A DNA stretch of 64,000 bases from Sternotherus odoratus (Eukaryota > Chordata > Testudines > Kinosternidae), in assembly GCA_032164245.1 (NCBI GenBank), contig JAVMKO010000001.1:252659644-252723643 (forward strand), in the 5' to 3' direction. The notes under the pieces are model-generated. The model saw nothing but the letters and a program-made list of their open reading frames with translations, ran no database searches and was not told the origin of the DNA. Made by a program: the position numbers and the translations under genes. Positions 33,027 through 43,784 of this stretch are shown piece by piece; positions within the stretch are counted from its first letter, which is position 1, and the number at the start of each line of letters is the position of its first letter.

Positions 33027-33673
33027 TACTTCCGCTCCCCTTGTGGCATGGGTTCCCACGCTGGGAGCCCATCCGCTTACCACTCCCTTGCATGGTTGTG
33101 AACAAAAAGCAATATCGGTTGCCAGGATGGGAGGAGGAAATAACACAAACTGTGCAAGCTCTTTTGCAGGTTCAGGTCATCCGGCCGACGCTGAGCCCCT
33201 ACAATAGCCCTATTTGGCCCGTCAGGAAGCTGATTGGCTCGTGGTGGATAACTGTGGACTACAGGGAGCTGAACAACGTGCAAGGTGAGGTGACGACGGC
33301 CGCGGAGGGCGCTCCCCTGGCCAGGGTCTGGTGGACTAACCCCGGGAAGGAAGCTAAGGCTGCAACCATCCTCGCCACGGGAGAGGGCTGGGCTGTGGTG
33401 TTGCTGGAGCAAGAGGACTGCCCCCAGACGGCCTCATGGCACCGCCTATCCAAGCGCCCTCTAATTTTCTTGCAGGGTTCCCTGTACATTGCCCCCAGCA
33501 TGGCTGTGAATGCATGGGCCACTCTAGCCCAGTGTGCCCTTAACGCTACTGCTTTTTGCCTCCCCCACATGTACGTGGTCAGTGAGGTCATGGAAACTTG
33601 CTTTTTGGGTCTCCGTGCAGTGCCTTCCACTCTTTCACTGCTGTCTCTTGAGAGAGCGCAGGGAGGAGTGTAG
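33023..33673 (+). pseudogene. Truncated reverse-transcriptase start fused to unrelated tail
   Basis: A 216-codon frame. Residues about 20-80 are the start of a retroviral reverse transcriptase, including NSPIWPVRK and VDYRELN. Right after that motif the similarity ends: no catalytic Asp pairs, RNase H or integrase follow. The remaining about 130 residues carry an N-glycosylation-type NAT site, cysteines and hydrophobic segments, and may be the end of an envelope gene joined by a large internal deletion. That last part is inference. The frame runs to the edge of the 3' LTR. Confidence 0.55.
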
Positions 33674-34103
33674 GGTGCATGAAGATTTTGTAACGGTATG
33701 CATACAGGGTACACTCTTCCCCCCTCGACACCAGGGAAAGGGTACTCTCGGTCAACACACTGTTATTGCATACCAGCGTTACCTATTGCATACCAGAGCT
33801 CTCTGGCTTCTAACTGCTTGCTAGGATTGTGCAATACTAATGAAGCAAAACAAGCCATTAGCTATTCATGAGGTATGCATGAGATGTAAATGTGCATGGG
33901 TATTTCTGTGTCAGCGTGCCCCTGCATAATGGGCTTCACCCTGAGCATTGCTCCAATGCATTGGGCTTTCCCCGTCTCAGTGGCAGCAACGGAGGGAGCC
34001 CCCATTGTGGGTGTGTCACTTTCTGCCTTCAATAAACTCACCACTTTTATTTAGCAGTTGTATGTGTGCCTCGTTTCTACAGGAGTCCGAGTACCCTGCA
34101 ATA
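33669..34103 (+). repeat. 3' LTR of the endogenous retrovirus
   Basis: 435 bp, TGTAGGGTGC to CTGCAATA, preceded by a purine-rich GCAGGGAGGAG (33658-33668) as polypurine tract. AATAAA is at 34031-34036. Compared with the 5' copy it has about two dozen changes, many of them CG to CA or TG, and a short GT-repeat deletion. Confidence 0.85.
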
Positions 34104-34200
34104 ACCATGAAAGCTTATGCTGAAATAAACTGGTTAGCCTCTAAGGTGCTACAAGTATTCCTCACTTTCTTTATGGATACAGACTAACACGGCTTCTATT
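34104..34200. repeat. Right half of a Penelope-type hairpin
   Basis: ATGAAAGCTTATGCTGAAAT and GGTGCTACAAGTATTCCTC complement 31582-31640. Ends with AGACTAACACGGCTTCTATT, the tail phrase also seen after the hairpin at 14304-14473. Confidence 0.7.
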
Positions 34201-34540
34201 CTTAAACAGAAGGAAATATTTCTTCACCCAACACACAGTCAACCTGGGGTACTCTTTGCCAGGGGATGTTGTGAAGGCCAAGACTATAAAAGGGTTCAAA
34301 AAAGAACTAGATAAGGAGGATAGGTCCATCAATGGCTATTAACCAAGGTGGGCTGGGATGGTGTCCCTAACCTGTTTGCCAGAAGCTGGGAATGGGCAAC
34401 AGGAGAGGGATCACTTGATACCTTTTCTGTTCATTCCCTATGAAGCACCTGGCACTGACCAATGTCAGAAGAGAGGATACTGGGCCAGATGGACCTTTGG
34501 TGTGACCTAGTATGGCCATTCTCATGTTCTCTGTATGCAT

Positions 34541-34900
34541 CTTTACCAAATTGCAAACTCCAGTTGAATGTGGGGGCTAGTTGCTTTCTCTGTACTTTTA
34601 CCTCCATCTTGGACTGAAATTCCAAGGCAGAGTGACAATGGTCATTATATCAGTCTGGTCCTCTATTCCTGGGCAATAAAATAGCTCCTACTCAAAGAAA
34701 TGGATAGTAGGAGACAGTGCCTGGCAATGAAGTCACCTGGCAGTGGTCTCTGGTCACCTATGAAGGCTAAGCAGGAGGTCCTCTGACAGAGGAACTCGAA
34801 GGTTGTAAAAGGGAAGAAGCTGCTCTATTTGGAATCCTTCCGTCATTTTTCACTAACACATGCAGCGAGGAGTTGCATGAGGCAGGGGAAACCTGACCTG
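34541..34900. other. No gene seen
   Basis: Unique-looking spacer between the CR1 tail and a C-rich repeat. Confidence 0.35.
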
Positions 34901-34904
34901 AACA

Positions 34905-35165
34905 CAGTTGGTTTTCCACACTAGGCCCCACCCCCACATTGCCCCCAGGTTCCCACCCCATTTCTTCCCACACCTGCTCTGCCCCCACTCCCTTCCCACC
35001 TCTTCCTGCTCTGTTCTGACCCCTCCCTGGAATACGCCCCGCCCTCGCTCTGCCCCTTCCCCACCAGTGCCTCCCACACACCACGGAACAGCTGATCAGA
35101 GTGGGTGGGAAGCACTGAGAGGGAGGGGCAGAAAGGGAGGGAGGTGCTGATCAGCAGGGCCACCG
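34905..35165. repeat. C-rich/G-rich dispersed repeat
   Basis: A C-rich block (CCCCACCCCCACATTGCCCC, then repeated CCNCTCTGCCCC phrases), followed by a purine-rich part containing two CTGATCAG motifs (35091 and 35147). Looks like a decayed non-autonomous transposon; boundaries uncertain. Confidence 0.35.
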
Positions 35166-36410
35166 GTAGGTCAGTGTCTATGGTCAAGGGATTGCATTTA
35201 GGATGTTTGCTGTTTTCTAAATGATCTGTACCCTCTGTGCTTTATCTGTTAAGTAAAAAGCAAGGGTGTTAGAACCACGTGCAAAGTGTCTCTGTTATAT
35301 GCAACTACCACCACATGGCCCATTAAAAAGGAAAACCAGAAGACTCCCACTTTTGAGTGGAGTTCTGGGAGAGGGTATGTTTCAGCTCTGGTGGGAATCT
35401 TAGGGCTCACCACTGCTTCCAGGGCCTGGGCAGGGGATCATAAGATTGCAGCTCTCCTGATCTAGCATTTGGGTGCTAGATAGAAAATCTGACACCCAAA
35501 TGGTGCCTCGGGGCCCAAAGACCAGGGCAATGACTGGAATGCTCTTCAGACTCCAGAGGGAGATGGGGAGGCTTAAGACACCTGGGATTCAACAGCTGAA
35601 TCCTGCACAGAATTCTGGTGCGTTACCAGTGGTCAAACCTGATCCAATTAGTGACAACGGGCAAATGAGACTGATGGAAACTTATCTCCTTTCCCACCAT
35701 TTTTCTATAAATACCATGAGGCCTGCTATGGGAGCAAGTTTGAATGAAAGTGCTGTGGATTCTAGAGGCCCCATCTGTTGCTCATGCACAACACGTTCTG
35801 CCAGAGGACCCAGAATGCCACGTTGATAAACCTTTGCAAAGAACATTTGTGGCTCTGCACTGGCACTTTTCTCGTGCTTTCCCATCTCTGAAATGCCTAC
35901 AGATTGTATTGCTCCTGACTTTGTCTAAAGAAAGAAAAATCCCAAGTGAATACCTTTTCTTCTCCAGCTACTTAGCCATGGTTTTCAGAGTCATGTGCTT
36001 CTTTCCTTGATCTCTTCCTGTTCAGGGTCACAATTCTGTACCTCTGACAAAAGGTTTTCCTGCTCAGTCTTATTTAGTCCATCATTTTTATTGTCATCTT
36101 TGCTCTTCCTGACTTTTGGTTTAATTTTGCTATCACTTGTGTCTCTCCCTGCTTCTTTTGGACCTGATCCTGCTCAACAACTTATGGTGAGCATTCAGCG
36201 CCTTCCCCTACTGCTGACTTTAACTGAAGTTGAAGGAGCGGCACACCTTCCATGAAGCACATAGGTTCAAGAATGACCAGTGATTTTGGATGCTTCTATT
36301 TTTGGGTGCCCAACCTGAGACCCCCATGTACAACCTATTGGTTAAAGGCTTGAGCTGGGCAATTCAGAATAAAGTATGGTCGTAATCCATTTTGTGTGTC
36401 AAAAACCAAA
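35166..36410. other. No gene seen
   Basis: No recognisable coding or repeat structure; short open frames only. Confidence 0.35.
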
Positions 36411-36422
36411 CCCACCTAGAAA

Positions 36423-36795
36423 GTGGATTTCTGGTGGAGGAGCTTTGGGACATCCATGCAATGCATGGATGCAGGATTTGCATAATTTTGCAAGGGTTCC
36501 TGGTGGGTACTGTGCTGGTGGGCTGCAAGACAGTGTTTATGTTGACCATGCATAGGCATGGCTGCCTGCTACTCCCACAGGCCATAATTTTCTGTTGCTG
36601 GCCAATGGGAGCTGCAGGAAGCAGTGGGCAGCACGTCCTTGCAGCCCACACCACTTCCCGCAGCTCCCATTGGCCAGCAACAGTGAATCACGCTCAGTGA
36701 GAGCTGTGGATGGTCAATGTAAACACTATCTGTGGCCCAGCAGATTACCCTGATGAGCTACGGGCTGCATGTGGCCTACAGTTTTCCCACCACTG
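36423..36795. mobile_element. hAT-type MITE relic
   Basis: A diverged relative of the element at 13605-13886. It shares the palindromic core (GCCAATGGGAGCTGCAGG and CCGCAGCTCCCATTGGCCAG), the phrase GTGGCCCAGCAGATTACCCT, and the right end TTTCCCACCACTG (36783-36795). Flanks CCTAGAA and TCTAGAA suggest a decayed duplication. The left end is poorly preserved, so that boundary is tentative. Confidence 0.55.
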
Positions 36796-37005
36796 GTCTA
36801 GAACATTCTGTTTCCTGAAAGTGCAATTCATCTCTGTGTAACACAGTTCTCTGTACCACTTACATCCTCCTTAATCCCTCAAACTATGTCTTAAGTGGAA
36901 CTGAGGTGGTGCTTTCTCTCCCCACACACTAAATGTGTCATTACTCAGAGATACTTTAATTGAGAGCAGTTGTCTTGTCAGTTACTGCAGGGCACTTGTA
37001 AATTA

Positions 37006-37266
37006 GGCCTGGTCTACTCTAGAAAATTAAGTCAGCTTGACTACACTGCTTAGGGATGTGAAAAATCCATACCCCTGAGTTAAACTGACCTAACCTCCAA
37101 GGTAGACAGTGTTAGGTCAATGGAAGAATTCTTCTGTTGACCTAGCATTTGCCTGTGAGGGAGATGGATTATGTACACCAACTGGAGAACCCCTCCTGTC
37201 AGCATAGGTAGTGTCTACATGGGCACAGCTATGTTGCTGTAGTCTTTCATGTATAGGCAAGCCCTG
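37006..37266. mobile_element. Palindromic MITE (GGCCTGGTCTAC family)
   Basis: Begins GGCCTGGTCTACTCTAG and ends AGGCAAGCCCTG. Internal inverted segments surround GTTAGGTCAATGG and GAAGAATTCTTCTGTTGACC. The interior matches parts of 40772-40947 in opposite orientation (AGAAGAATTCTTC, CTAGCACTGCC). Non-autonomous; superfamily undecided. Confidence 0.55.
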
Positions 37267-38070
37267 AAATACCCAGTGAAAGGAAATACAAATCAATTAG
37301 GGAGCATTTGGGGGGAGTGTTTATGTGATGGGATGAAGGTAATGCATAAGTAAGATACTAAATGACTTCTAATTCTCAATAAGGATCTCAGAAAATGCCA
37401 TTAAACAAAAAAGTATATATTAGTCCAAGATAGCTACTTTAGGTACAACAAAATGCAGATTCATCTAGAAATGACCGCAAAGTAGTTATGGTAATATGGC
37501 AATATTTCTGATTTACCTAGTTGTCTGTAGTGTATAAATGCTTTAAAAGAATTCCAGTTCTGTACAAATTCACAGCAGAATTGACTATAGATATATACTT
37601 GTATATTAACATCCAAAAGCTTATCTGAAAGGTTAATGAGACTTTTCAGGACCTGCGTATTAAGAAGTTACCACTGTAACCAACAGAAGTGAATTCTTTT
37701 TAGCCCTCTCAGCGGAGAAGAACTCCATTGCAATGTTATTCTGCACTGCAAATTCAGTTCACGTAACTGTAGGTGTAATGCTGTATGTCTAGCACTGCCT
37801 TAGGAACTGCAATTACTTTTAGCATAATATTTAATTTATTGTGATTCTCGAGTGTTACCAAGATATTTTATACCCTTCAGTGGGATTACCCCAGGATAAT
37901 GTGAAATGCACTAATCAGGACTTTCCCAATGCCTATGCAATAAAACAAGGCATCCAGCAAGGGAAGCAATTTCTTGCAAGCCTGAACTTGGCAGATGGAG
38001 TTTGCAAATAAGAATTCACACTGCGTTTCTTAGGGGGTGTGATATCCTAAAACAAATTAATAATATGAAC
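37267..38070. other. No gene seen
   Basis: AT-rich, unique-looking. Confidence 0.35.
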
Positions 38071-39032
38071 GTAAAGGGCATAGGCGTGCACACGGGGTGT
38101 CCCGGGTGTGCCCAGGCACACCCCAATGCAGGGATGAGCAATCTCTTCCTGCCCATTGCGCCTGCGCTGCCAGCCAGGGAGGCTCCACCCCCACCTTCCC
38201 CCATCCAAGCCAGATCCATGCCGCTGCAGCACTGTCCAGGGCCGCTCCCGGACGCAGGGTGCTGAGGCTCCGGGAGAGGGGGAGAGGCGGGGGTAAGTGG
38301 CATGGTAAGGGGACCATGGCTGGGGGGGTTGAATAAGGGGCAGGGAGTCCTAGGGGCAGTCAGGGGACAGGGAGCTGGGGGGCTGAATGGGGCAGAGGTT
38401 TTGGGCAGGGACAGTCAGGGGATGGGGAATGGGGGGAGTGTTGGACAGGGCGTGGGAGTCTCTGGGGTCTGTCAGGAGATGGTGGGGTGGACAGGGATCG
38501 GGACAGTCAGAAGACAGGGAGCAGGGTGGGTTGGATAGGGGGTGGTGATTAGGGACGGGGTGTCTCTGGAGGGGGCGGTCAGGGAGCAGGAGGGTTGGAT
38601 GGGGTGTGGGAGTCCCAGGGGTATGTCATGGGGCAGATAGGGGTCGGGGCAGTCAGGGGACAGGGAGCAAGGCATGGGGTAGGTCCTGGGGGTGGTTAGG
38701 AGTGAGGGGTCTCTGGAAGGGGCAGTCAGGGGCCAAGGTCGGGGGGGGTTGGATGGGTCAGGAGTTCTGGGAGGGCTGTCAGGGGGCGGGGGTGTGGAGA
38801 GGGGTCAGGGAAGGCAGGGATATGGGGAGGTTGGGAGTCCCGGGGGTCTGTCTAGGGGTGAGTGTGTGGATTAGGGTCGGGGCAGTCAGGGGATAGGGAG
38901 GGAGGATTGGGAGTTTTATGGGGGGCAGGAAGTGGGAGGGAGTGGATGGGGGTGGGGTGGGGGTGGGGCTATGGCAGGGCTCCCTGGGTGCACACCCTAA
39001 TGAAATATCCTGTGCACGCCTATGGTTAAGGG
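38071..39032. mobile_element. DNA-transposon relic filled with a G-rich tandem array
   Basis: The body is 38079-39024 (946 bp). Terminal inverted repeats are CATAGGCGTGCACA at the left and TGTGCACGCCTATG at the right. Flanks GTAAAGGG and GTTAAGGG are an 8-bp duplication with one mismatch, fitting the hAT superfamily. The interior (about 38330-38990) is a degenerate G-rich array in which GGGGCAGTCAGGGGACAGGG-like phrases recur every roughly 60-90 bp with GGGTTGGATNGGG and GGGAGTCCNGGGG. Open frames here are artefacts of the array. No transposase. Confidence 0.7.
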
Positions 39033-39087
39033 ATGACTTGACTGCAGTCTTTAAAGTAACTATCTATCTATATGAGGAACAAAATTT

Positions 39088-39394
39088 GAGAATGGGTTTT
39101 TCAATCTAGCAGAGACAAATATAACATGATTCAGTGTCTGGAAGTTGAAGCCAGACACATTCACACTAGAAATAAGGTCTAAATATTCAACAGCGAGGGT
39201 AATTAACTATTGCAACAATTTACCATGGGTCATTTAAAATCGCAGTCAATTTTAAAATCAATATTGGATGTTTTTCCAAAAAAATATGCTCTCTGGGTTA
39301 TTTTAAGGAAGTTCTCTGGTGTGGGTTATATAGGAGGGTAGACTAGATGATCACAGTGGTCCCTTTTGGTCTTCAAGTCAATAAATCTATGATT
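39088..39394 (+). mobile_element. CR1 LINE 3' end
   Basis: Contains ATGATTCAGTGTCTGGAAGT, AATTAACTATTGCAACAATT, AAAATCAATATTGGATGTTT and AGACTAGATGATCACAGTGG, ending CAATAAATCTATGATT. A CR1 tail in plus orientation, of a different subfamily from that at 26556. No ORF2 part is included. Confidence 0.75.
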
Positions 39395-40380
39395 GTTGGA
39401 TCCTTGTGTTCATGACTATGACATGGAATTGAGACTCAGAAAAAAAGTTTCTTGTGTTAGAAAGTTGTAAAGAAAGGGCTAAAGAATTTACAGAGGAACT
39501 TTTTTTCTGACCTTGTAAATGTCATCAAATTAGGTCCAAGTTCATGGACTTTAATTTATTTTATTTATTTATTTATTTTGTTGTGGGTAAGGCTCAAACC
39601 CAAATGTGATGGGTGTAAACATCAAGGGAGGGGTATTGTTTCAGGCTCAAAGGATACAGTTAGAAGTAATGGGATGCAATTAAGCAATCAGAGGAGGAAA
39701 ACAAATTGCTAATGGTAAGATCTATTAGGCTGATCAATAATCTGCCAGAGGAAATGGTGGAAACCCTATTGCCTAAGTAACTGAGAAAGCATGAAAGTCT
39801 ATACCGCAGAGAACAGCTCTGTGCTGACTGGCAGAGAGGAATGGATTAGGTGGCATAACAGGTTTTTATATCTTTAATTTATGTGGTATAATTCAGAATT
39901 CAGCTTTTTGTCTGTTTACCAATCCATAATCCATAATGAAAACAGGTTTTATTTAACACTAATTCTAGTTCCAGTATTCAGGACAGAAATGGTTGAAGTG
40001 TGATTGAGACAATGTGCTTTCAAAAGGGGGTGAGTAGAGCTAGACATACCACAAACATTTTTTGAGATCTGAAGGCCTTATCTTATCAAGCCATTCACAT
40101 AGGAGTTGGGTAGCTACTTGGACCCTTATAGCCACCTGGGGTCCTACTGGAGAGGAGCTCAGTACCTTTGAAAAAGAGAACACTTTTAGTTATCTAATGG
40201 GATTTAGGAGCCTAGCATTTGGCACAATGTTTTCAAAATTTTAGCCCAAACTCTGCAAATAATTGAGTTAAGGGACATTGCTTCTGCCCATGCAAGTTTT
40301 AGGAGCAGCTCCAACCAGCTAAACTTTCCTTCAGTCTTCATCAATCTGCTCATAGCAAACTTGAGCTCTAGAGCACATCT
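39395..40380. other. No gene seen
   Basis: AT-rich; a (TTTA)n run at about 39553-39580 is the only repeat noticed. Confidence 0.35.
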
Positions 40381-40382
40381 AA

Positions 40383-40947
40383 GGGCTTTGTTTACATTTG
40401 AAGTGCTATAGTGACACAGCTGCAGCACTGCACTGTACACACTACCTACACCAGTGAGAGGGGGGTTCCCCCCCCCCCATCAGCTTAGGCCATGTCCTCA
40501 CTAGTGATCGATCTATCGGAGATCGATTTATCGTATCTAGTCTAGACGTGATATATCAATCCCCAAGTGCTCTCCTGTTGACTCCGGAACTCCACCCCAC
40601 TGAGAGGCACAGGCAGAGTCAACGGGGGAAGCGGCAACGGTTGACCCACCGCTGTGAGTACACCGGGGTAAGTTGACTTAAGATACGTTGACTTCAGCTA
40701 TGCTATTTGTGTAGCAGAAGTTGCGTATCTTAGGTTGATCTCCCCCCACCCCCAGGGTAGACCTGGCCTTAGATAGTCCACCTCTCTGGGAGGCAGTAGC
40801 TAGGTCGACAGAAGAATTCTTCCATCAACCTAGCACTGCCTACCCCAGGGGTGAGGTCGGCTTAACTATGTCGCTCAGGGAGGTGGATTTTTCACACCGC
40901 CGAGTGAAGTAGCTGAGCTGACCCAACTTTTTAGTGTAGCCCAGGCT
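40383..40947. mobile_element. MITE interrupted by a second MITE
   Basis: The outer element runs 40383-40484 and 40772-40947. It begins GGGCTTTGTTTACATTTG, ends TAGTGTAGCCCAGGC, and is related to 37006-37266 in reverse. Its two halves join correctly when 40488-40768 is removed (CATCAGC then GATAGTCC). Confidence 0.6.
40485..40771. mobile_element. Nested MITE with TTA duplication
   Basis: The body is 40488-40768, flanked by TTA at 40485-40487 and 40769-40771. The inverted ends are GGCCATGTCCTCACTAG at the left and, on the other strand, GGCCAGGTCTACCCTGG. The 3-bp TTA duplication points to PIF/Harbinger. Inside is a palindromic ATCGATCTATCGGAGATCGA segment. Confidence 0.65.
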
Positions 40948-41500
40948 TCAGAATTTTTATTCCAGGTTCAAAGCCTTATACTGGGTACCTGGCAGTAGAA
41001 GTTTCTATTAGAGGCAAGGTTGCAAAACATGACAGAAGAACAAAAAAAGTCTATGAAGTCCCAGCAAAACATTAAGCTCACACAGAGAGATCACCAAGGA
41101 GACATCGGTCCCTCTGTGCAGCTCCATAAATCCCAAGCTGAAACCGGGCAGAAAATTCCAGTTTATACTGCTGCTAAGAAAGAAATATGATCCCCTTCGG
41201 GGGCACAAAACCAAACATCAGATCATAATGACTAGCAGAAAGAGGGTGTAAACTGAAACGCTTTGCAAGACCTGGACAGTGTGAATAACATGTCTAAAAA
41301 GATAAACAAGCCATGCCACTGAAAATGTAGGTAGACAAACACTGCTCCCTCAGCAATTGTAGCAGAAAGGCAGCTAGCCAGCGGGCAGTGTGAAAACATT
41401 CAGATAAACTGAAGGAGGGGGAAGGGAAGAGTCTCAGGTCACACTAGCCATCCTGAGAAACACAGTAGTTTCTGTTGCATGTTTGTGAAAGGCGACATTC
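40948..41500. other. No gene seen
   Basis: No recognisable repeat or coding signal. Confidence 0.35.
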
Positions 41501-41504
41501 TTTC

Positions 41505-41785
41505 ATTCAGAGTCTAAGGCCTGAAAGGACCATTATGTCATCTAATCGGACCTCCTCTGTATCACAGGTGATTGCATTGCACCTAATTATCCCTGTATTG
41601 AGCCCAATAATTGTTGTTGGATTAAGCACATCTCCCCAAAAGGCATCCAGCCTCAAGTTGAGGACATCAAGAGATGAAAAATCCACCACGTCCCTTAGAA
41701 TATTGCTCCGCTGGCTAACCACCCTCACTGTTAAAAAATTGCTCATTTGAATTTGTCCAGCTTCCATTTCTAGCCACGGACTGAA
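41505..41785 (-). mobile_element. CR1 LINE 3' end
   Basis: The complement of a CR1 tail. In window orientation it runs AGTCTAAGGCCTGAAAGGAC, TGTCATCTAATCGGACCTCC, TGTATTGAGCCCAATAATTG, GGACATCAAGAGATGAAAAA and ACCACCCTCACTGTTAAAAA. Its ORF2 part is missing. Confidence 0.75.
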
Positions 41786-41955
41786 ACTGCCTTTAAATAT
41801 ATGAAACGCTGCAGCAAGCGTGGACCCCTTTTTCAAAAGACGCTGTGCACTTTCACATGTTCCCCAACTTGTATGTGTGCAAACTCCAATACACGTACAC
41901 ACCTTCATCAGCCACAGTGACATTAGGTTAGAGTAACATTTTTTTAAAGAAGCGG

Positions 41956-42298
41956 GATATAAACCAAGGATCTCAAACTCAAATCACCACGAGGGCCACA
42001 TGAGGACAAGTACATTGGTCCGAGGGCCGCATCACTGAAACCTTTTCATACAATGATACAGAGGTATAGTAAAAAATGAAATAAATGAAGAGTGATATAG
42101 TATGCTATTAAAAGTCAATGTATTAACTTTTTAAAAGCTGCAATGCAAAGAGGGGTTTTGATAAAATATAAACACTCACTAATGTTTGGGTCTTGGCTGC
42201 TAGTGGTTTGGGTCTTGGCTCCTATGGCGGGCCGCAGGAAAAAACTCTGAGGGCCGCATGTGGCCCGCAGGTGGCGTGTTTGAGACCCCTGATATAAA
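41956..42298. mobile_element. hAT-type MITE with exact 8-bp duplication
   Basis: The body is about 41964-42290. GATATAAA lies on both sides (41956-41963 and 42291-42298). Inverted ends: CAAGGATCTCAAACTC at the left and, on the other strand, AGGGGTCTCAAACACGCC. Paired internal phrases are GAGGGCCACATGAGG and GAGGGCCGCATGTGGCCCG. Non-autonomous. Confidence 0.8.
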
Positions 42299-42315
42299 TT
42301 GTCTTGTTGCAGGGA

Positions 42316-42440
42316 ATATGCCAAGCACTAAGACCCTGACGCAGCAAAGCACCTAAGCATGTGTTTAACTTTAAGCATGTGAGGCATCCCACTGAAGTCA
42401 ATAGGAATATTTACATGCATCAAGTCCAGTATGTGCTTAA
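42316..42440. repeat. Old foldback repeat
   Basis: CTAAGCATGTGTTTAACTTT and AGTATGTGCTTAAATGCTAT in inverted relation around CCCACTGAAGTCAATAGG. Related to 23584-23660. Confidence 0.4.
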
Positions 42441-42531
42441 ATGCTATGCTGGATCAGAGTAGACCTGACTGGGATTAGGGAAAAGTTCCCCTCTGGTCAG
42501 GTTAGGCCATAAATACTTACTATGACGCTTA

Positions 42532-42790
42532 AGAACATAATACTGGGTCAGACCAATGGTCCATCTAGCCCACTATCCTAGCTTCTGACAATAGCTGGTG
42601 CCAGATGCTTCACAGGAAATGAGCAGAACAAGGCAATTATTGAGTGATCCATCCCCCATTGTCCAGTTCCCATCTTCTGGCAGTCAGAGGGTTAGGGACA
42701 CCCAGAGCATGGGGTTGTGTCCCTGCCCATCTTGGCTAATAGCCATTGGTAAACCTATCCTCCATGAACTTATCTAATTGTTTTGAATGC
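42532..42790 (-). mobile_element. CR1 LINE 3' end
   Basis: The complement of a CR1 tail related to 34320-34540: ATACTGGGTCAGACCAATGG, AGCTTCTGACAATAGCTGG, GTTAGGGACACCCAGAGCAT and TTGGCTAATAGCCATTGGTA all match the complement of that tail in order. Confidence 0.8.
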
Positions 42791-43780
42791 AGGTATACTT
42801 CTTGCACTGCCACCTGAAACACAGAATTAGAGATACCCTCAGAGATGGGATATTGGAATTAGTGGGGTTATTCTGTGCCCCAAGTCCCTCAGGTGCCAGT
42901 AGTGTGCCATATTTCGAAGGCAAGCACCGGGTGCTTCAGCAGCTAGGCCTTGTAGGTGCTAGCCCCGATGAGTCCCAGTAACCACTCTGACACATGGCGA
43001 AGGGAAAGGTTTTTACTAGGGCTAGTAGGCAGAGCCATCCCTTGGGTACGGAGAATCGAGGTGACCACTCCGGGTCCCACACTTTGGGGGGGCTTCACGG
43101 GCTGTAGGTGTGGCCAGTGCTGGGCCGGGTCAGTCCCAGAAGTGAAGGTCAGTCCCAGAAGCGAGAGATTCATCACTTCTGCTCCAGGCCTCGCACCCGC
43201 CTAGCGACAGCCCTGCTGGTAGGAAAGTGAAAAGGTTGCAAATACCCTAGATACAGAGGCCTATGCAGTTACTGTTCAAGGTGAGTAACAGTGCTTTTGT
43301 TTGGGTCCCTGAGGCAGTCCAATCGACAGTCAGGGTCCTTCAGGCCTAGAGCCTGGGGTGCCCTCTCCAGTCCGGTCCCTAGTCAAGCAAATAAGTATTT
43401 GAGAGTTTCCAAGCCAGGCTTAGCTATTGTTTCTCACTTTGCACTGGTTCTCTACCCAGCCACTACTGTGCCCCCTTAAGTCCTACATGGACCTTCACCC
43501 AGCTGTGATGTCCGGCAGTCAAAGCCTGTTCCACACATGCCTCTGTCCACAGTTCCTGGGGGTTTTCCTGTAGCTTCTTCCTACCATGCTGCTCCCAAAT
43601 AGAGCCACTTCCCAAATAGAGCCACACCTTTCTCGTTACCTAGCAAGAGGACGGGGAAGTGCAACGGGGAGGGGTCTGATGGAAAACAGTCCTTGTTTTG
43701 CAGCGCTATCACAATATTAAACTACGTGACACGCTGGTCTGATCCAGCATGGCTGTCCCAGTGGTGAAAGTGAGGTGGCA
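42791..43780. other. Unassigned, possibly LTR-derived
   Basis: Moderately GC-rich, with short direct repeats GGTCAGTCCCAGAAG (about 43128 and 43148) and AAATAGAGCCACTTCCC/AAATAGAGCCACACC (about 43598 and 43615). Composition and short direct repeats are compatible with an old LTR, but no ends were found. Confidence 0.25.
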
Positions 43781-43784
43781 TGGG

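Larger units (their letters stand above)
31698..34108 (+). mobile_element. Endogenous retrovirus copy, internally deleted
   Basis: LTR, internal 32139-33668 (about 1.5 kb), LTR. Flanks ACCAA (31698-31702) and ACCAT (34104-34108) are a 5-bp duplication with one change. Starting right after the first LTR is a primer-site-like TGGCACAGTGAGCAGGG (32141). The internal part holds only a protease-like frame and the start of a reverse transcriptase. The integrase and most of pol are gone, and what follows may be an envelope end. The two LTRs differ at about two dozen positions out of about 435, so the insertion is not recent. It cannot be autonomous. Confidence 0.8.
30725..34540 (+). mobile_element. 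CR1 LINE broken by three nested insertions
   Basis: One plus-strand CR1 can be followed in pieces: 30725-31205 (end of ORF2), 31457-31575, and 34200-34540 (3' tail, with TCAACCTGGGGTACTC, TTGCCAGGGGATGTTGTGAA and GGGCCAGATGGACC). The gaps hold a minus-strand CR1 tail (31206-31456), a Penelope-type hairpin (31578-31702 plus 34104-34200), and a retroviral insertion inside that hairpin (31703-34103). Each piece resumes where the CR1 order left off, so this is a stack of insertions and not a rearrangement. Confidence 0.75.

Noticed and set aside
38302..38896. Several Gly-rich frames as a silk- or keratin-like gene
   Set aside because: They are translations of the G-rich tandem array in the transposon relic and shift frame between units.
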